Shown here: positions 34,271 through 44,199 of the stretch, in pieces | Layout of the letters: the number at the start of each line of letters is the position of its first letter | How positions within the stretch are numbered: position 1 is the first letter of the stretch | From: Paramyrothecium sp. XJ0827 | Lineage: Eukaryota > Ascomycota > Sordariomycetes > Hypocreales > Stachybotryaceae | NCBI GenBank assembly: GCA_020881915.1 | Contig: JAJFPB010000003.1 | Location: 806,001-870,000 of the forward strand | Direction: 5' to 3' | Length of the DNA: 64,000 bases | Position numbers and translations under genes: made by a program | The notes under the pieces: model-generated | What the model saw: only the letters and a program-made list of their open reading frames with translations | What the model was told of the DNA's origin: nothing | Databases searched by the model: none

Positions 34271-34884
34271 GGTAAAGATGTTTTAGAATTTTATACAGTA
34301 AGAGTGTTTTGTCTCCAATAAAATGGGTCAACCTTGGATCTTGATGTATGTGGGTGTAGGAGCTCCGGGCACAGCAAGTTGTGTTATGTGCTCGAAGCCG
34401 ACTTTATACCAGTTGGGTGCCGCCGAGAAAGCATTAGAAATCACAGCTTTTGATTAATAAAGCACAAGCAAATCCGTAAGAACTTTTAGCTTCTGCCAGG
34501 CATGCAAGGTGAACTGATGTTGTGGGCTTTGGCTTGATCACGACCAAATCTGAGTCGATTGCATTAAGAGCCTGGGGCCCAATATGGCATACACATCTTT
34601 CCCAAAAAGGAATTGAGATACTTCCAATTTGAGTATGGTCAATATTTTGTGGGGCGCCATCCTGGTGGACGAGTGGAGACGGCCACACATCGCTAGGTGC
34701 CTTCAGGAGCTGGACGATTGAATTAATAATGCTTTTAACAAGTGTTACGATAAGCGTCTTCATGGCCAGTATGTGACGTCTCAAGTCTTTGAAGATGGAA
34801 GTATCGAATTAATGTCATTGGTTGGCAAATATTCTCCCGAGCGAAAATCCAAGTTGTGTCACACCATGAACCCAACCACATCAG
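34271..34884. other. intergenic region upstream of OYE
   Basis: Promoter of the OYE gene (TATA box listed separately) and 3' flank of the F-box gene. Nothing else seen. Confidence 0.5.
34403..34408 (-). promoter_or_regulatory. TATA box of the OYE gene
   Basis: The minus strand reads TATAAAG, 133 bp before the ATG at 34270, a normal spacing for a fungal TATA promoter and consistent with an inducible gene. Confidence 0.5.
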
Positions 34885-36435
34885 TCAATACAAGAAGGGT
34901 AGAAATTCCACGACCGCCTCTTCTCTGCTTACCTCTTTTCCCAAGTTACGAAACAACTTGAATAGACTCTTTGGTGGCCGCCAATCCTGTACATGCAAGA
35001 ACACGCGAGCGCGAGTTGACCCTGTGTATGGCTCTGCCATGTGACATGAATAGTAGCTACACGGGGTTCCCGCTGCGTCGTACGATACAAACCACTCTCC
35101 GCCACTCGCAAGCCGAAGGGACAGAAGTGCCGTTTTCAGGGAAGGCGCATGCGCCAGTCGCCGAGCATAGGCCTCCAGCATTGGCACCAAGACCTCGTCG
35201 TTTGGAAGCAGCCGGAAATCGTCTCGTACATCACCCAATCCGTCATCGTAAACCTTGGGTTCCAGCGAACGGCCATGTTCCAGGGCCGCCTTGGTGTCCT
35301 GCGCCGTGCCGTACCCAGGAGGGAAGTGGCCGACAGTGCTGACTGGTAGCGGTTCGTCGCTGGCAGGCTCGTTGAACGGATCATCAGGGGAGCCCTTAAA
35401 ATACCATTGTCCCGAGGGGGCGGCGTAATAAAATTCAACGTTCAAATTCACTATTGAATTCCATGATGCAATCTCGCTTCCCTCGACTAATTTGCGCGGC
35501 CAGAAGAAAGCTGGGTCGATATTGCCAGAGAAGAACAGTGTCTGAACGCGGCTCCGGCCAATAATATCGTGAAGTACGAGGCTGAGAGGGTTCTCAGGTG
35601 CTCCATTCGAAACATCTGGCAGTCGCTTGTTGTGTGGCAGATCGAGCGAAGCGAATTCGATGCTTAAATTGGTAGAAGAGCCAGGGATTTCGAAATTCTC
35701 GAGTGAAGCTGTGAGGTCTTTTCTATGCTGTCGTTGGAGGGCGAGATATCCCACGGGCTCATTGTAGTTCCAGCGTATTTCCTTGATGTTCGGGAAGACG
35801 GCCGTCAGTTGGACTAGGCTGCTTGGATGAAGTTCTCGGCCATGAAGTGCGAATTTTCGGACACAATTTACCTGCAGACAGTCAATGCCAGAGAGTGATA
35901 TGTATGAATAGTCATATCGCTTATTGAAAATATCGCGACGGGTCCCAGCTTCTGCTGCCCAGTAATCCTTGCTCCACCGTTCCTTGCCCCGCCGTATACC
36001 ATCCATTGGCGAGTAGATGTCAAGAACGAGCCTTATATTCATGTCCACGGGCCATTGTGATAAGAGTTGCAGTATTTCCTTGACCGCAACGCTCGCGGCC
36101 TCATCATTCTTCTTTCTGTCTTCATTTGTCTCATATTCTGCGCATGCCTCGTCGCTGTAGCGGGGCAGCACAATGTCGAAATGCAACCTCCGTAGGAAGT
36201 GACGGCGTCGGGCCCCGCGGGCTCCCGAGAGAACTTCATGAAACGTGTGAAGATCTTGGCTCTGGATGCGAAGCTCTTTGAATGTGAACGGCTCGACTAT
36301 TTCCTGCCATAAGCGCGACACAGTCGCGATGGCAAGTCGAGTCGGGTCGCGGTCGCTGGCTGGCGAACGCTGGCTTGGGGTTTCTGCAATAAAGGAGATA
36401 ATGTGAGCCAGGATCTCCTGAGGCAGGCCCTCCAT
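34885..36435 (-). CDS. F-box-like protein
   Basis: Single frame of 516 residues from MEGLPQEILAHIISFI, the first ATG (the frame extends upstream without one). The N-terminal 60 residues match an F-box: LPQEILAHIISFI, then RLAIATVSRLWQEIVEPFTFKEL. The rest has leucine-spaced segments typical of large fungal F-box proteins without a recognisable repeat class. Such proteins recruit substrates to SCF ubiquitin ligases through Skp1; the target is unknown. Fungal F-box families expand quickly and this one sits in an accessory-looking stretch. Confidence 0.75.
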   Translation of the reverse strand: MEGLPQEILAHIISFIAETPSQRSPASDRDPTRLAIATVSRLWQEIVEPFTFKELRIQSQDLHTFHEVLSGARGARRRHFLRRLHFDIVLPRYSDEACAEYETNEDRKKNDEAASVAVKEILQLLSQWPVDMNIRLVLDIYSPMDGIRRGKERWSKDYWAAEAGTRRDIFNKRYDYSYISLSGIDCLQVNCVRKFALHGRELHPSSLVQLTAVFPNIKEIRWNYNEPVGYLALQRQHRKDLTASLENFEIPGSSTNLSIEFASLDLPHNKRLPDVSNGAPENPLSLVLHDIIGRSRVQTLFFSGNIDPAFFWPRKLVEGSEIASWNSIVNLNVEFYYAAPSGQWYFKGSPDDPFNEPASDEPLPVSTVGHFPPGYGTAQDTKAALEHGRSLEPKVYDDGLGDVRDDFRLLPNDEVLVPMLEAYARRLAHAPSLKTALLSLRLASGGEWFVSYDAAGTPCSYYSCHMAEPYTGSTRARVFLHVQDWRPPKSLFKLFRNLGKEVSREEAVVEFLPFLY

Positions 36436-37013
36436 GATGTTTGTGAGGAGCAAGATGGCTTTCAAGTCAGGATGAACCAGTCGAGGCGTTAAAATCAAGC
36501 ATTGTGCGGTGTGCTGGAGGTTGGAGGATGGCGGGGTTCCCAACAGGGTGCACTAACCTGAGGATGTCCTGGGCATCGGTACAGTCATGCAAGGCTTCGA
36601 TTTTGCTCATCGCCAACAGCCGTTTCACCTACCGTAGAGTAACAATCCACTAGAGATAGCGATACGATGAGAAAATCCCCGCTGGTTTGTATCCGATAAA
36701 TATTAATTTCTCGACTGTCTTCACTTTGATCATTAATATATTTGATCACTACATCTCCAAAGACCACACCTTCCAGAAGAGTCATGAACGCTCCTTCGGC
36801 ATCCTCCTAGCAATACGCCATGTACAAGATTCGGGTTAAATCCACTGTTCCATACTTTGAGATATTTTCAAACATACATTTCTTCAGCTCCCGAATTGTA
36901 GATTCAAAGTATTGGTTAACGAAGTAGCACAGCGGAGCACTAGAAAGCATAGTACGTTTGAGCAATTCATGATTGGCAGTATTCCAATATCAAGCTTGCC
37001 TTGTCTATCAAGT
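36436..37013. other. intergenic
   Basis: Promoter of the F-box gene and 3' flank of the regulator-like gene. A 66-codon minus frame at 36585-36785 has no recognisable content. Confidence 0.45.
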
Positions 37014-38793
37014 CTAGTTACACAAGCGATCATTTTCACTGAACTCCTCGTTCTGGAAGAGAGCGAAATTCGAAGAAGCATCCTCCCAGAATACCTTCAC
37101 ATACGGCAGAAATCCTTTCTGGGACCAGATGAATTGCCTCAGAATCACGAGCAGCTCCGGCCAGGCCCGTTGCATGGTTGGTGATAGCGATCCGCGGCTG
37201 TATTGCAACATATTCATGTATTCTTTACGTCCTGCCTCCATTGGAGCAAAAGCACCGCCAATGCACAAGAGCCAAACCAGGACATTGGAGTGCGCATTCC
37301 AGACAGGGTTTTCTCGCTCTTGCTGGAGCTTGGCCAGCAACTGCACGGATAGATGAGTCTACAGAGTCGACATTAGCTTTTTGGTTGTTTCATCCGTAGC
37401 TGTGCATACCCGCAACAGCGCAAACAAAGGCAAGTCGGTCGGTCACTCTGCATGGAACTACTTACCGGAACAATGGAAGCGGGCCACATCTTGCAGCGAA
37501 GCGTGGCTGAACTCAGATATGCCCCGAGCCGCAGACAATCCATGAATACCGATGTAGGAACCAACTCGGCTAATCTAGATTGGATCGAAGCTTGTTGGTT
37601 ATCAATCCTCGTCATTGCTAGCACATCATCGCCACTGTAGCCAGCCGTGTCTCGGATACACCCTAAAGAATTTATGTCCTCCAGTATCTCGGCAAACTCA
37701 GGTGTTAGCAGAGGAGTAATCTCCCGAAAGCCAGGCGGTAAAGTATAGTCATTAGGTGTAAAGGGATCTCTCCTCCACTGGAGCTCTGCGAATGTGGTGT
37801 GGTCAACTATCCGGGTGGATCCTGTCATGACCGAGGAATTCAGATCCTGCCTGAGGTCAAAGTCAGCTTTGTATTAAGAATATCAGTTAGAGTACTGACC
37901 AGAAAATAGCACGCTTGATCTGATCAGTCAAGTGAATACCCCGCCTCCGGCTAACACGGAGAAGCTGCTCTAGGGCATTAAGGTGCAGCTGGACCTGGCC
38001 TGGCATGCTCAGCCGAGTCTTTCAGATAATCAGCTTAGTATTTTCCTGTTTGGGCTGGTGGAGGGCTTGCAAACCTCCATACGGGCGAGTAGGAGTATAG
38101 CTCCCATTGTCACCTCTGAAGCGGCATCTTCAGGAGAGCTCATTTTCGCACGGAGAGACTGTAGCGCTTGACCACGATATCTTAGAAACTCATCATCTAT
38201 AGATCCAGTCACAGCAAATGTGAGGGTGAGCAAGGTAGCGCTTTGCAGGGCCATATCATGCAAGCCTGTTCGGAAGATAGTGGAGAAGTTTTGAAGCACA
38301 AGCTCGTCTGCGGTGCTGAAGACTAATTCATTTCCCAGTGTCCTCGTGTCTAAAAACATCATGAGCATTTCCATGTGAAATAGGACATTGTGGACGGATT
38401 CGAAGACGCTTACGTTGGCTGCACCAGACGTGCCGTGCTTTTGGATCCAAGATAAACCTTTCGAGCAGCGGGGACGTACAGGGATCTTTTTTGTGCTCGA
38501 TACCCTCATGATTCTTGAATCCTCTCCCATCCGACGCTACAGATGTGACGCGAAAGTTGTCCCCAGACTGTTGCTGAGCTTCCCGCTTCGTCCGTAGAGC
38601 TTGCTTCACTGCATGTGATCGAGCAAGACGTTTCGTTTTGCGGTCGTTGACGCTCTTTGGGTCTTGAACTGTGATGAATTGAAAATCATCACCTGAGGGT
38701 TGTTAGTTGGCTATTCGATCATAATATGCTCGCTTATCTCGCACCGTTCGAGTAGTTCGTCGAAGCACGTCGGCTATCTGTCGCCATCGCCAT
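37014..38793 (-). CDS. fungal regulator-like protein without zinc cluster (misnamed tachykinin family)
   Basis: Six exons rebuilt: 38793..38745, 38692..38414, 38349..38075, 38018..37900, 37850..37466 and 37358..37014, total 483 residues with consistent phases. Introns 1, 4 and 5 have canonical GTGCGA, GTCAGT and GTAAGT donors; intron 3 has a weaker GTTTGC donor. The N-terminus shows the DFQFITVQDPKS segment followed by the basic KTKRLARSHAVKQALRTKR patch common to a fungal family often auto-named tachykinin family or fungal-specific transcription factor domain protein. The middle carries ILLLAR-type and LQWRRDPFTPN motifs. There is no Cys6 cluster. It is probably nuclear, by analogy with the C-terminal domain of Zn2Cys6 factors; function unproven. 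Confidence 0.8.
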
Positions 38794-39531
38794 GGACGCG
38801 ATTAGACCTCGTCCTCCGAACCTAAGTCTTCTCAGACGTCTTTTTTTATTGTTGAACACTAGAGCGTATCGGCCAGGTCTTCAAGCCCTTGGTCATACGT
38901 TGGTTGATTAACTGTCGATGAATCTGGGGTTTCAATGAGGATGCGATCTCTGCTGACAAATCGACTTTCAGATGACGCCTTGGGCCCTGTCAGCGTATCA
39001 CACACTTAGTGCTGCTTATTGGATAGTTCGCCTTTGAATAAAGGAAATCAACTCGAAAAAGAAGAATTAAATTAAATATATACTAGAAAGAACAATAGTC
39101 ATAAGGAGGCCCTCGTCTTGGGAGTAACTCACCACATCCCGGGTGATTGTTCTTGACTTAATTCTCCACTCCAACTCCAGCGGCCTAGCGATCTGGGACT
39201 GTGGAACTAGCCACAGATCCAGTTCCATGAGACTCCGCGGTCGACATTTTGATCGCTCCAGTATGTGTTTGTTGTCACCTGGTTGCTGTTTTGCTCATCG
39301 AGCCTCTTGATTCTTTTATTAGTCTTCTCCTCCGTCACTCAGGCTGTTGTCGAACTCATTTTCACACAATTGAGCTGACCTTTGATTATCACAGTGAACA
39401 CCGAGCGCGGCATCTTTAAATTGGTCTGACTGGCCGAGATTGGTGCTTGTGTCGACGCTTTTACATTTCTTTCGGATAACTTAGCAGCTGTGCTAGGCTT
39501 AAGGATGTTGCAGCATTCGAGTTGTTAGACA
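38794..39531. other. intergenic
   Basis: 738 bp, partly AT-rich (39050-39110). On the minus strand a 20-codon frame begins at about 39249 but ends quickly and I cannot extend it by splicing with confidence. Confidence 0.45.
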
Positions 39532-40032
39532 CTAATTCCGGGTTTGGTGCACGGTTTGGCCCTCCATCAGCAGCTCGTCCTTGTCTGGCAGTCCGAAGCA
39601 TCTGAACCCATCAGCCAGGAGCAGCTTACTATCAATGATGACGCTGCAGACAGCCTCTCGAACCCAATCGGCGTCGCAGAGGACAGCCACATACGGAGTG
39701 GCATGAGCTTGGTTCGGCCCCAAAAGAAAGCATCTCAAAGCGTAGGTAGGCATTTGCGCCCCTGCAATCCGCTCGCCTGGGGGCTGTCGAGGTTGTCTCT
39801 TCTCTATATTGTGTCTTTGAGCTTGAATAAGGGACGATAAGGGGTCCCTCAATTTCTCCCATATTCGCAGTGCAAGCTCAATCGGCCGCCACCCGATGAG
39901 CTTCAGCCCTGACTTAGTAGACCTCTCGAAAGCCACCTCGCCGAAAGAAGATAGATACTTTGGTTCTGTCTTCACAAGCTGTTGACGCAATGCAAGGTTC
40001 GTTGTCAAACCGTCCTCACTATTCATCTGCAT
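39532..40032 (-). CDS. hypothetical protein, C-terminal exon or remnant
   Basis: Open frame of about 166 codons ending in TVHQTRN. It contains WRPIELALRIWEKLRDPL and PYVAVLCDADWVREAV segments. These resemble large fungal hypothetical proteins in which a helical region precedes a strand-rich VxCxx(D/E)xWx domain; the resemblance is from memory and unverified. It is likely continuous with the frame at 40298-40702, but I could not find a phase-compatible intron. It may be a pseudogene or a multi-exon gene with an unseen small exon. Confidence 0.4.
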   Translation of the reverse strand: MQMNSEDGLTTNLALRQQLVKTEPKYLSSFGEVAFERSTKSGLKLIGWRPIELALRIWEKLRDPLSSLIQAQRHNIEKRQPRQPPGERIAGAQMPTYALRCFLLGPNQAHATPYVAVLCDADWVREAVCSVIIDSKLLLADGFRCFGLPDKDELLMEGQTVHQTRN

Positions 40033-40297
40033 TGCTGTGGTCCGCTGCGTCTGCTCTTCATCTTTGTGAATGTGTCGTCACGATCAAAGAAACAGCAGGC
40101 GTACAGAACGCGAAGATCGAGCTTCTTCAATGGCAAAATAAGTCGCCACTATTTAGTTCCCAGATCGTTGAGGGGTTTGGAGGGACAAAATGCATAGCGA
40201 GGAGTGGAGAGCGCAACCTGATGTATGCGATGCCCCATTGGTTCTCCTCCTTAACTAGATGCTAAGCTGCCTTGTATCAGCATTCATTGGCTGTCAC

Positions 40298-40702
40298 TCA
40301 CAAGGCTCTGCGCTGCAGGTCGCCGCTCAAACGCATCGGAGTGGACCTGCCAAATTCAGCCTTCAATATCGAAGCAAAATGGAGGCTGTACAAGTGCCTT
40401 TGCTGCTCGAATAGGGAAGTTAGCAAAGCTTTGCCAACTAACGGCGCCCTCTTGACCCCCATGCGCAGATGGGAGATGCCACTGATGGAAGGCAGTTCTT
40501 TTCGAATGATCCAACTCTTTCCATTGTCAACTCTAAGGCTTTGAAGGAACTCACGATTTCTCCCTTGCTCCAAGAACTGTCGGAAACCAGGAACCTCGCG
40601 ACAGGGACTCGGATGTCTCCAACCAGATGCTAGATAACACGGCGTAATAGCGGTCGATGAACCTTGTCGCTTAGTGACAAGCCAAACCTTCCGACCCACC
40701 AC
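40298..40702 (-). CDS. hypothetical protein, N-terminal exon or remnant
   Basis: Open frame of about 134 codons whose end runs into a GTGAGT donor at 40294-40289 just before its stop, suggesting an exon rather than a full gene. It contains FRQFLEQGRNREFLQSL and SWIIRKEL segments and is charged and helical. No acceptor downstream gives an open, phase-matched path into 40032..39532, so the locus may be degraded. Function unknown. Confidence 0.35.
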   Translation of the reverse strand: MVGRKVWLVTKRQGSSTAITPCYLASGWRHPSPCREVPGFRQFLEQGRNREFLQSLRVDNGKSWIIRKELPSISGISHLRMGVKRAPLVGKALLTSLFEQQRHLYSLHFASILKAEFGRSTPMRLSGDLQRRAL

Positions 40703-41209
40703 TCCTGTGTGGACGGAGACAACGCCAAGACGCGAACCCCAGCCTCGACGAGCACAAGCGTCACCCTAGCCCGAACGAAAATTACCCAAAAGGGAAGTAG
40801 GTTCTCGTAATGCTTTCAACGCCCAGCGGGTCATTGAATGATCCGACACCTGATTGCTAAGCTCAAGGCTTCACGACGCTTGAAGCTCATTATGGTCAAC
40901 GATAGCAGGAGACGTATCGCCAAATTGTAGTTTCTCGAAGTGGAAAATAGTAGCTGCCGCGTGAGTCATCTTCAGAGTCTAGTACGAGGATTGCATTCAG
41001 CCTCGTAATGAGCTCCTGGTTGAACGACGGTCGTTGTTTCCACGATGCTCTCAGCCAGTGGTTAAGTGGTGCCGGCTCGAGCTATAAAGGCATCACATCT
41101 CCTCAAAGCTGCCTCATCTTCACCAGCAAGCATCTCTGTCCATCTTAACAGCCCTTCTTTGCATCACTTAACCAAGCTCTCCGAGACAACTTCAATCTCA
41201 TCCCTTAAG
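40703..41209. other. intergenic region upstream of the imine reductase
   Basis: Divergent spacer; contains the TATA box listed below and a pyrimidine-rich leader. Confidence 0.5.
41083..41088 (+). promoter_or_regulatory. TATA box of the imine reductase gene
   Basis: TATAAAGG, 122 bp before the ATG at 41210, with a CT-rich leader in between. Confidence 0.55.
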
Positions 41210-42124
41210 ATGCCTTCTATCGCTTGTATCGGCATCGGCAATATGGGCGCCGCCCTCGCCACCACCCTCATCGCCTCTGGTTTGACCGTCACTGCCTGGA
41301 ACCGCACCGCCTCTCGCCCGCAGGTCCAGTCTGTTATTCAAGCCGGCGCCCGCTTCGAGCCCGACCTCGCTGCCGTCGTCGCCGCCCACGATGTCCTCGT
41401 CGTCTGCGTCCTCGACTACACCACCGTCTCAAGGATCTTCGCCGCGCTGGACGGCAACCCCACCGCCCTCGCAGGCAAAACCGTCGTCAACCTTACGAAT
41501 GGCACTCCGCGCCAGGCCCGCGAGGCCGCTGCATGGATGGCCGCTCACGGTGCACGCCGCTACTTCGACGGCGCCGTCATGGTCACGCCGCAGCTCGTCG
41601 GCACGCCGCACAGCTTCCTCATCTTCAGCGGCGAGAGCGAGGCCGTCTTCACCGCGGAGGGCGGTGTGGCCGGCCTCCTCAAGCCGCTGGGCCACTGCCT
41701 GTACGTCGGTGACGAGGCCGAGGCGTCCGCCTCGTACGACCTCGCTGCGCTGGCCGCCATGTACGGCATGTTCTCGGGCGCCTTCATCGGCATGGGCCTC
41801 TTGAAGAAGCAGAAGCGGAAGGGCCAAGTTGGCGATGCCAAGGCCCTACCTGGGGTGGAAAAGGTCGTCATTCCGCTGCTCACCGCGCTAGTCCCGTACG
41901 TGGGCCTACTCGCCAAGTCCATGGACGAGGAGACGTGGGACGACAACATGGGCAACCCGCTGAGCATGCAGCTGGAGGGTGTGAAGAACATTCTACTGGG
42001 GTGCAAGGAGGAGGGGGTTGACGGGACAGGCTTGGAGTTCCTCGCCGCCACCATGGAGCGCGCTGTTGCTGATCGCGGAGGAGATGGGGGTGTCGCTGTT
42101 GTTGGCAGCTATCTTCTCAAGTAA
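41210..42124 (+). CDS. imine reductase / reductive aminase (IRED family)
   Basis: Intronless, 304 residues from MPSIACIGIG; the frame opens earlier without an ATG. An N-terminal Rossmann domain has GIGNMG at 8-13 and NRT at 31-33, where an Arg favours NADPH, then NLTNGTP at 94-100, a hallmark shared with fungal reductive aminases of the AspRedAm type. In the helical domain, D177 (SYDLAAL), Y185 (AMYGMFSG) and the Q of MQLEGVKNI match catalytic or substrate-contact positions of that group as I recall them. The Trp usually found after the linker is not evident. It should reduce cyclic imines or couple ketones and amines using NADPH in the cytosol; the alternative is a beta-hydroxyacid-dehydrogenase-like enzyme, but the catalytic Lys of that group is absent. 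Confidence 0.85.
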   Translation: MPSIACIGIGNMGAALATTLIASGLTVTAWNRTASRPQVQSVIQAGARFEPDLAAVVAAHDVLVVCVLDYTTVSRIFAALDGNPTALAGKTVVNLTNGTPRQAREAAAWMAAHGARRYFDGAVMVTPQLVGTPHSFLIFSGESEAVFTAEGGVAGLLKPLGHCLYVGDEAEASASYDLAALAAMYGMFSGAFIGMGLLKKQKRKGQVGDAKALPGVEKVVIPLLTALVPYVGLLAKSMDEETWDDNMGNPLSMQLEGVKNILLGCKEEGVDGTGLEFLAATMERAVADRGGDGGVAVVGSYLLK

Positions 42125-42470
42125 GATTTGGCCATGGGGAACTTCTACTACAGGATCTAGCTTGGTAATATATACAAAGTAAATCAGACCTACCTTACCG
42201 TTCTACAGCCTCTTGTACATGAGCATGGCCAACCAGCATCGCATTCCTCCTAGAGAATTGCTGCGTGCATGTGCTCAGTACACTTGAGAAAAGTAAGATT
42301 AAAATCTATAAGACAGGCTCTATTATATGCGTATATCTACAAATGCATCTTGAATGAGTTGGGTTTGTCCCAAAAAGCAACCATGTCTCGTAAACGCCAA
42401 TGCTCTATGCCATGCAAAGTCTACTCGTCCATCCACCCGCATCAACGCTTCAAGCGGACGCAACAGGTCA
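42125..42470. other. convergent 3' spacer
   Basis: 346 bp between the convergent imine reductase and exporter genes; 3' ends only. Confidence 0.5.
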
Positions 42471-44199
42471 TCAAAGGTTCGCCGGCCACTTGGCGCGGAG
42501 CTTGGCTCCGAACAGCCGGAAGAACACCGGTAGCGGTACCAACGCCAGGGCGATGAAGCCCAGCAGGCTGTTCCCCCAGCCCAGCCCCATGGCGTCGTAC
42601 ATGTTCAGGCCGCCCAGCGGGATGACGGCGCCGAGCAGGGACCTGAGGACGGTGATGGCGGCGATGACGGAGGCGGCGTACTGGGGATAGCTGTCGACGA
42701 GGTACGTCTGGACGCACATCTGTGCAGGTTAGAAAGGACGGCTTCATATTTGGCTGGAGTACTTACCATGACACCCATCAAGCCGAAGCAGAGAACGGAG
42801 ACACCAATCATCGGCACGATCCAGTGCGTGTGCTTCTCAACTGACCACCCGTACCAGAACATGGCGACGGACACACAAATTCCGCTCATCACGGTCATCC
42901 AGTGGGGCAGTCGGTCCTCGGGAACCACCGTCTCGCCCTTGGCCTGCTTTGCCTTGATGATCTTGTCGGACGAGCCGCCGAAGAGGCCAATGCCGATGAA
43001 CATGCCGACGCCGGTGGGGAGGTACGACAGGCCGATGATGCTGGAGCCGAAGCCGTACTGCTGGGCGAAGACGAAGGCGAAGGTGCAGAAGAGGATGTAG
43101 AGGATGCCGTAGGCGATGGCGACGTAGAGGGAGAGGATGACGATGGGCGGCAGGGTGAAGAGCATCTTCATGGGGCGCACGATGGCGCGGGTGATGTGCT
43201 GGGTGTTGGTGATGGACCTGTCGTCGGCGACGCTGTAGAGCTCGGGGTTACCCGTCGACTTCTTGAGTCTGTTGACCTTGGCCTGCAGCAGGGTAGGGGT
43301 GTAGGTCTCGCGGAGGGTGAGCAGGGAGAAGACGGTGATGACGCCGCCGGCGATGGCGATGATCCAGTACACCCAGCGCCAGCCAATCTCCTCGACGATG
43401 AAGCCGCCGGCGACGGGGCCGATGCAGGGGCCCAGCAGCGGGCCCATGGCCCAGATGGACATGGCCTTGCCGCGCTCCTCGACGGGGAACATGTCGGCGA
43501 TGGTGCCGCTGCCGATGGTGATGGGGGTGGAGCCGGCGACGCCCATGAAGAAGCGGAGGGCGACGAGCATGCTCATGTTCTCGCTGAGGGCGGTGGCGAC
43601 GGTGAAGACGATGAAGAGCAGGTTGGAGCCGTGGTAGCAGACGGAGCGGCCGTAGAGCTCGCTCAGGGGCGCGGCGAGCAGGGGCCCGAAGGCGAAGCCG
43701 AGGATGTAGACGGAGACGACAAACGTGGCCAGCGTCGGGTCACTCGTGTTGAACTCGCGCATGATGGTAGGGACGCCGGGCGCGAACATGGAGGAGCCCT
43801 GAAAGAGGTGAGGTCAGTATTGGTGAGCAGCATTGAAAGTGAGGCCGAAGAAGGCATACCAGTGGCCTGCAAGAGAGTCAGCGTTCAAATCGTTCTAAGA
43901 GCGACAGCGGTATAAGAAGAAACTCACGTTAACAGCGACATGATGGAGATGGTCATGATGTTCAACCACTTCTTTCGCGGCGCCCAGTTCAAGGGCTTCT
44001 TGGGGTCATCGGGTCCATCCCAGTCGACGGCGTTGGGGTCGTCGTGGTGGATGACCTCGTCCTTGACGGCGGACTTGAAGGCCTCTTCGTCCTGGCCGGC
44101 CTGCGATGCGACAGTGGTGTCGTCCTCATGCCGCGACGAGTCCGAGGCGGCGACGTCCTTTTGGATCTCGAGCTCCTTCAAGCTCTTTGCGTCGGCCAT
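42471..44199 (-). CDS. DHA1-type MFS drug exporter with 7-nt microexon
   Basis: Exons 44199..43928, 43866..43860 (7 nt), 43798..42767 and 42719..42471 total 519 residues. The microexon GCCACTG lies between a CTTGCAG acceptor and a GTATGC donor; including it yields LLTPLGSSMFAPGVP, the expected TM1 sequence, while skipping it breaks the frame. The N-tail is acidic and ends in a DPKKPLNWAPRKKW segment, typical of the fungal DHA1 polyspecific exporters (TPO1/FLU1 group). Further marks are LLAAPLSELYGRS, RFFMGVAGSTPITIGSGTIADMF and ERGKAMSIWAMGPLLGPCIGP. It should export small organic compounds at the plasma membrane. It is convergent with the imine reductase. Confidence 0.92.

Noticed and set aside
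42902..43915. 337-codon plus-strand frame rich in Asp/Glu/Gly
   Set aside because: It is the antisense shadow of the DHA1 exporter, whose protein has clear family motifs; the composition is typical of reverse-strand reading of GC-rich codons.
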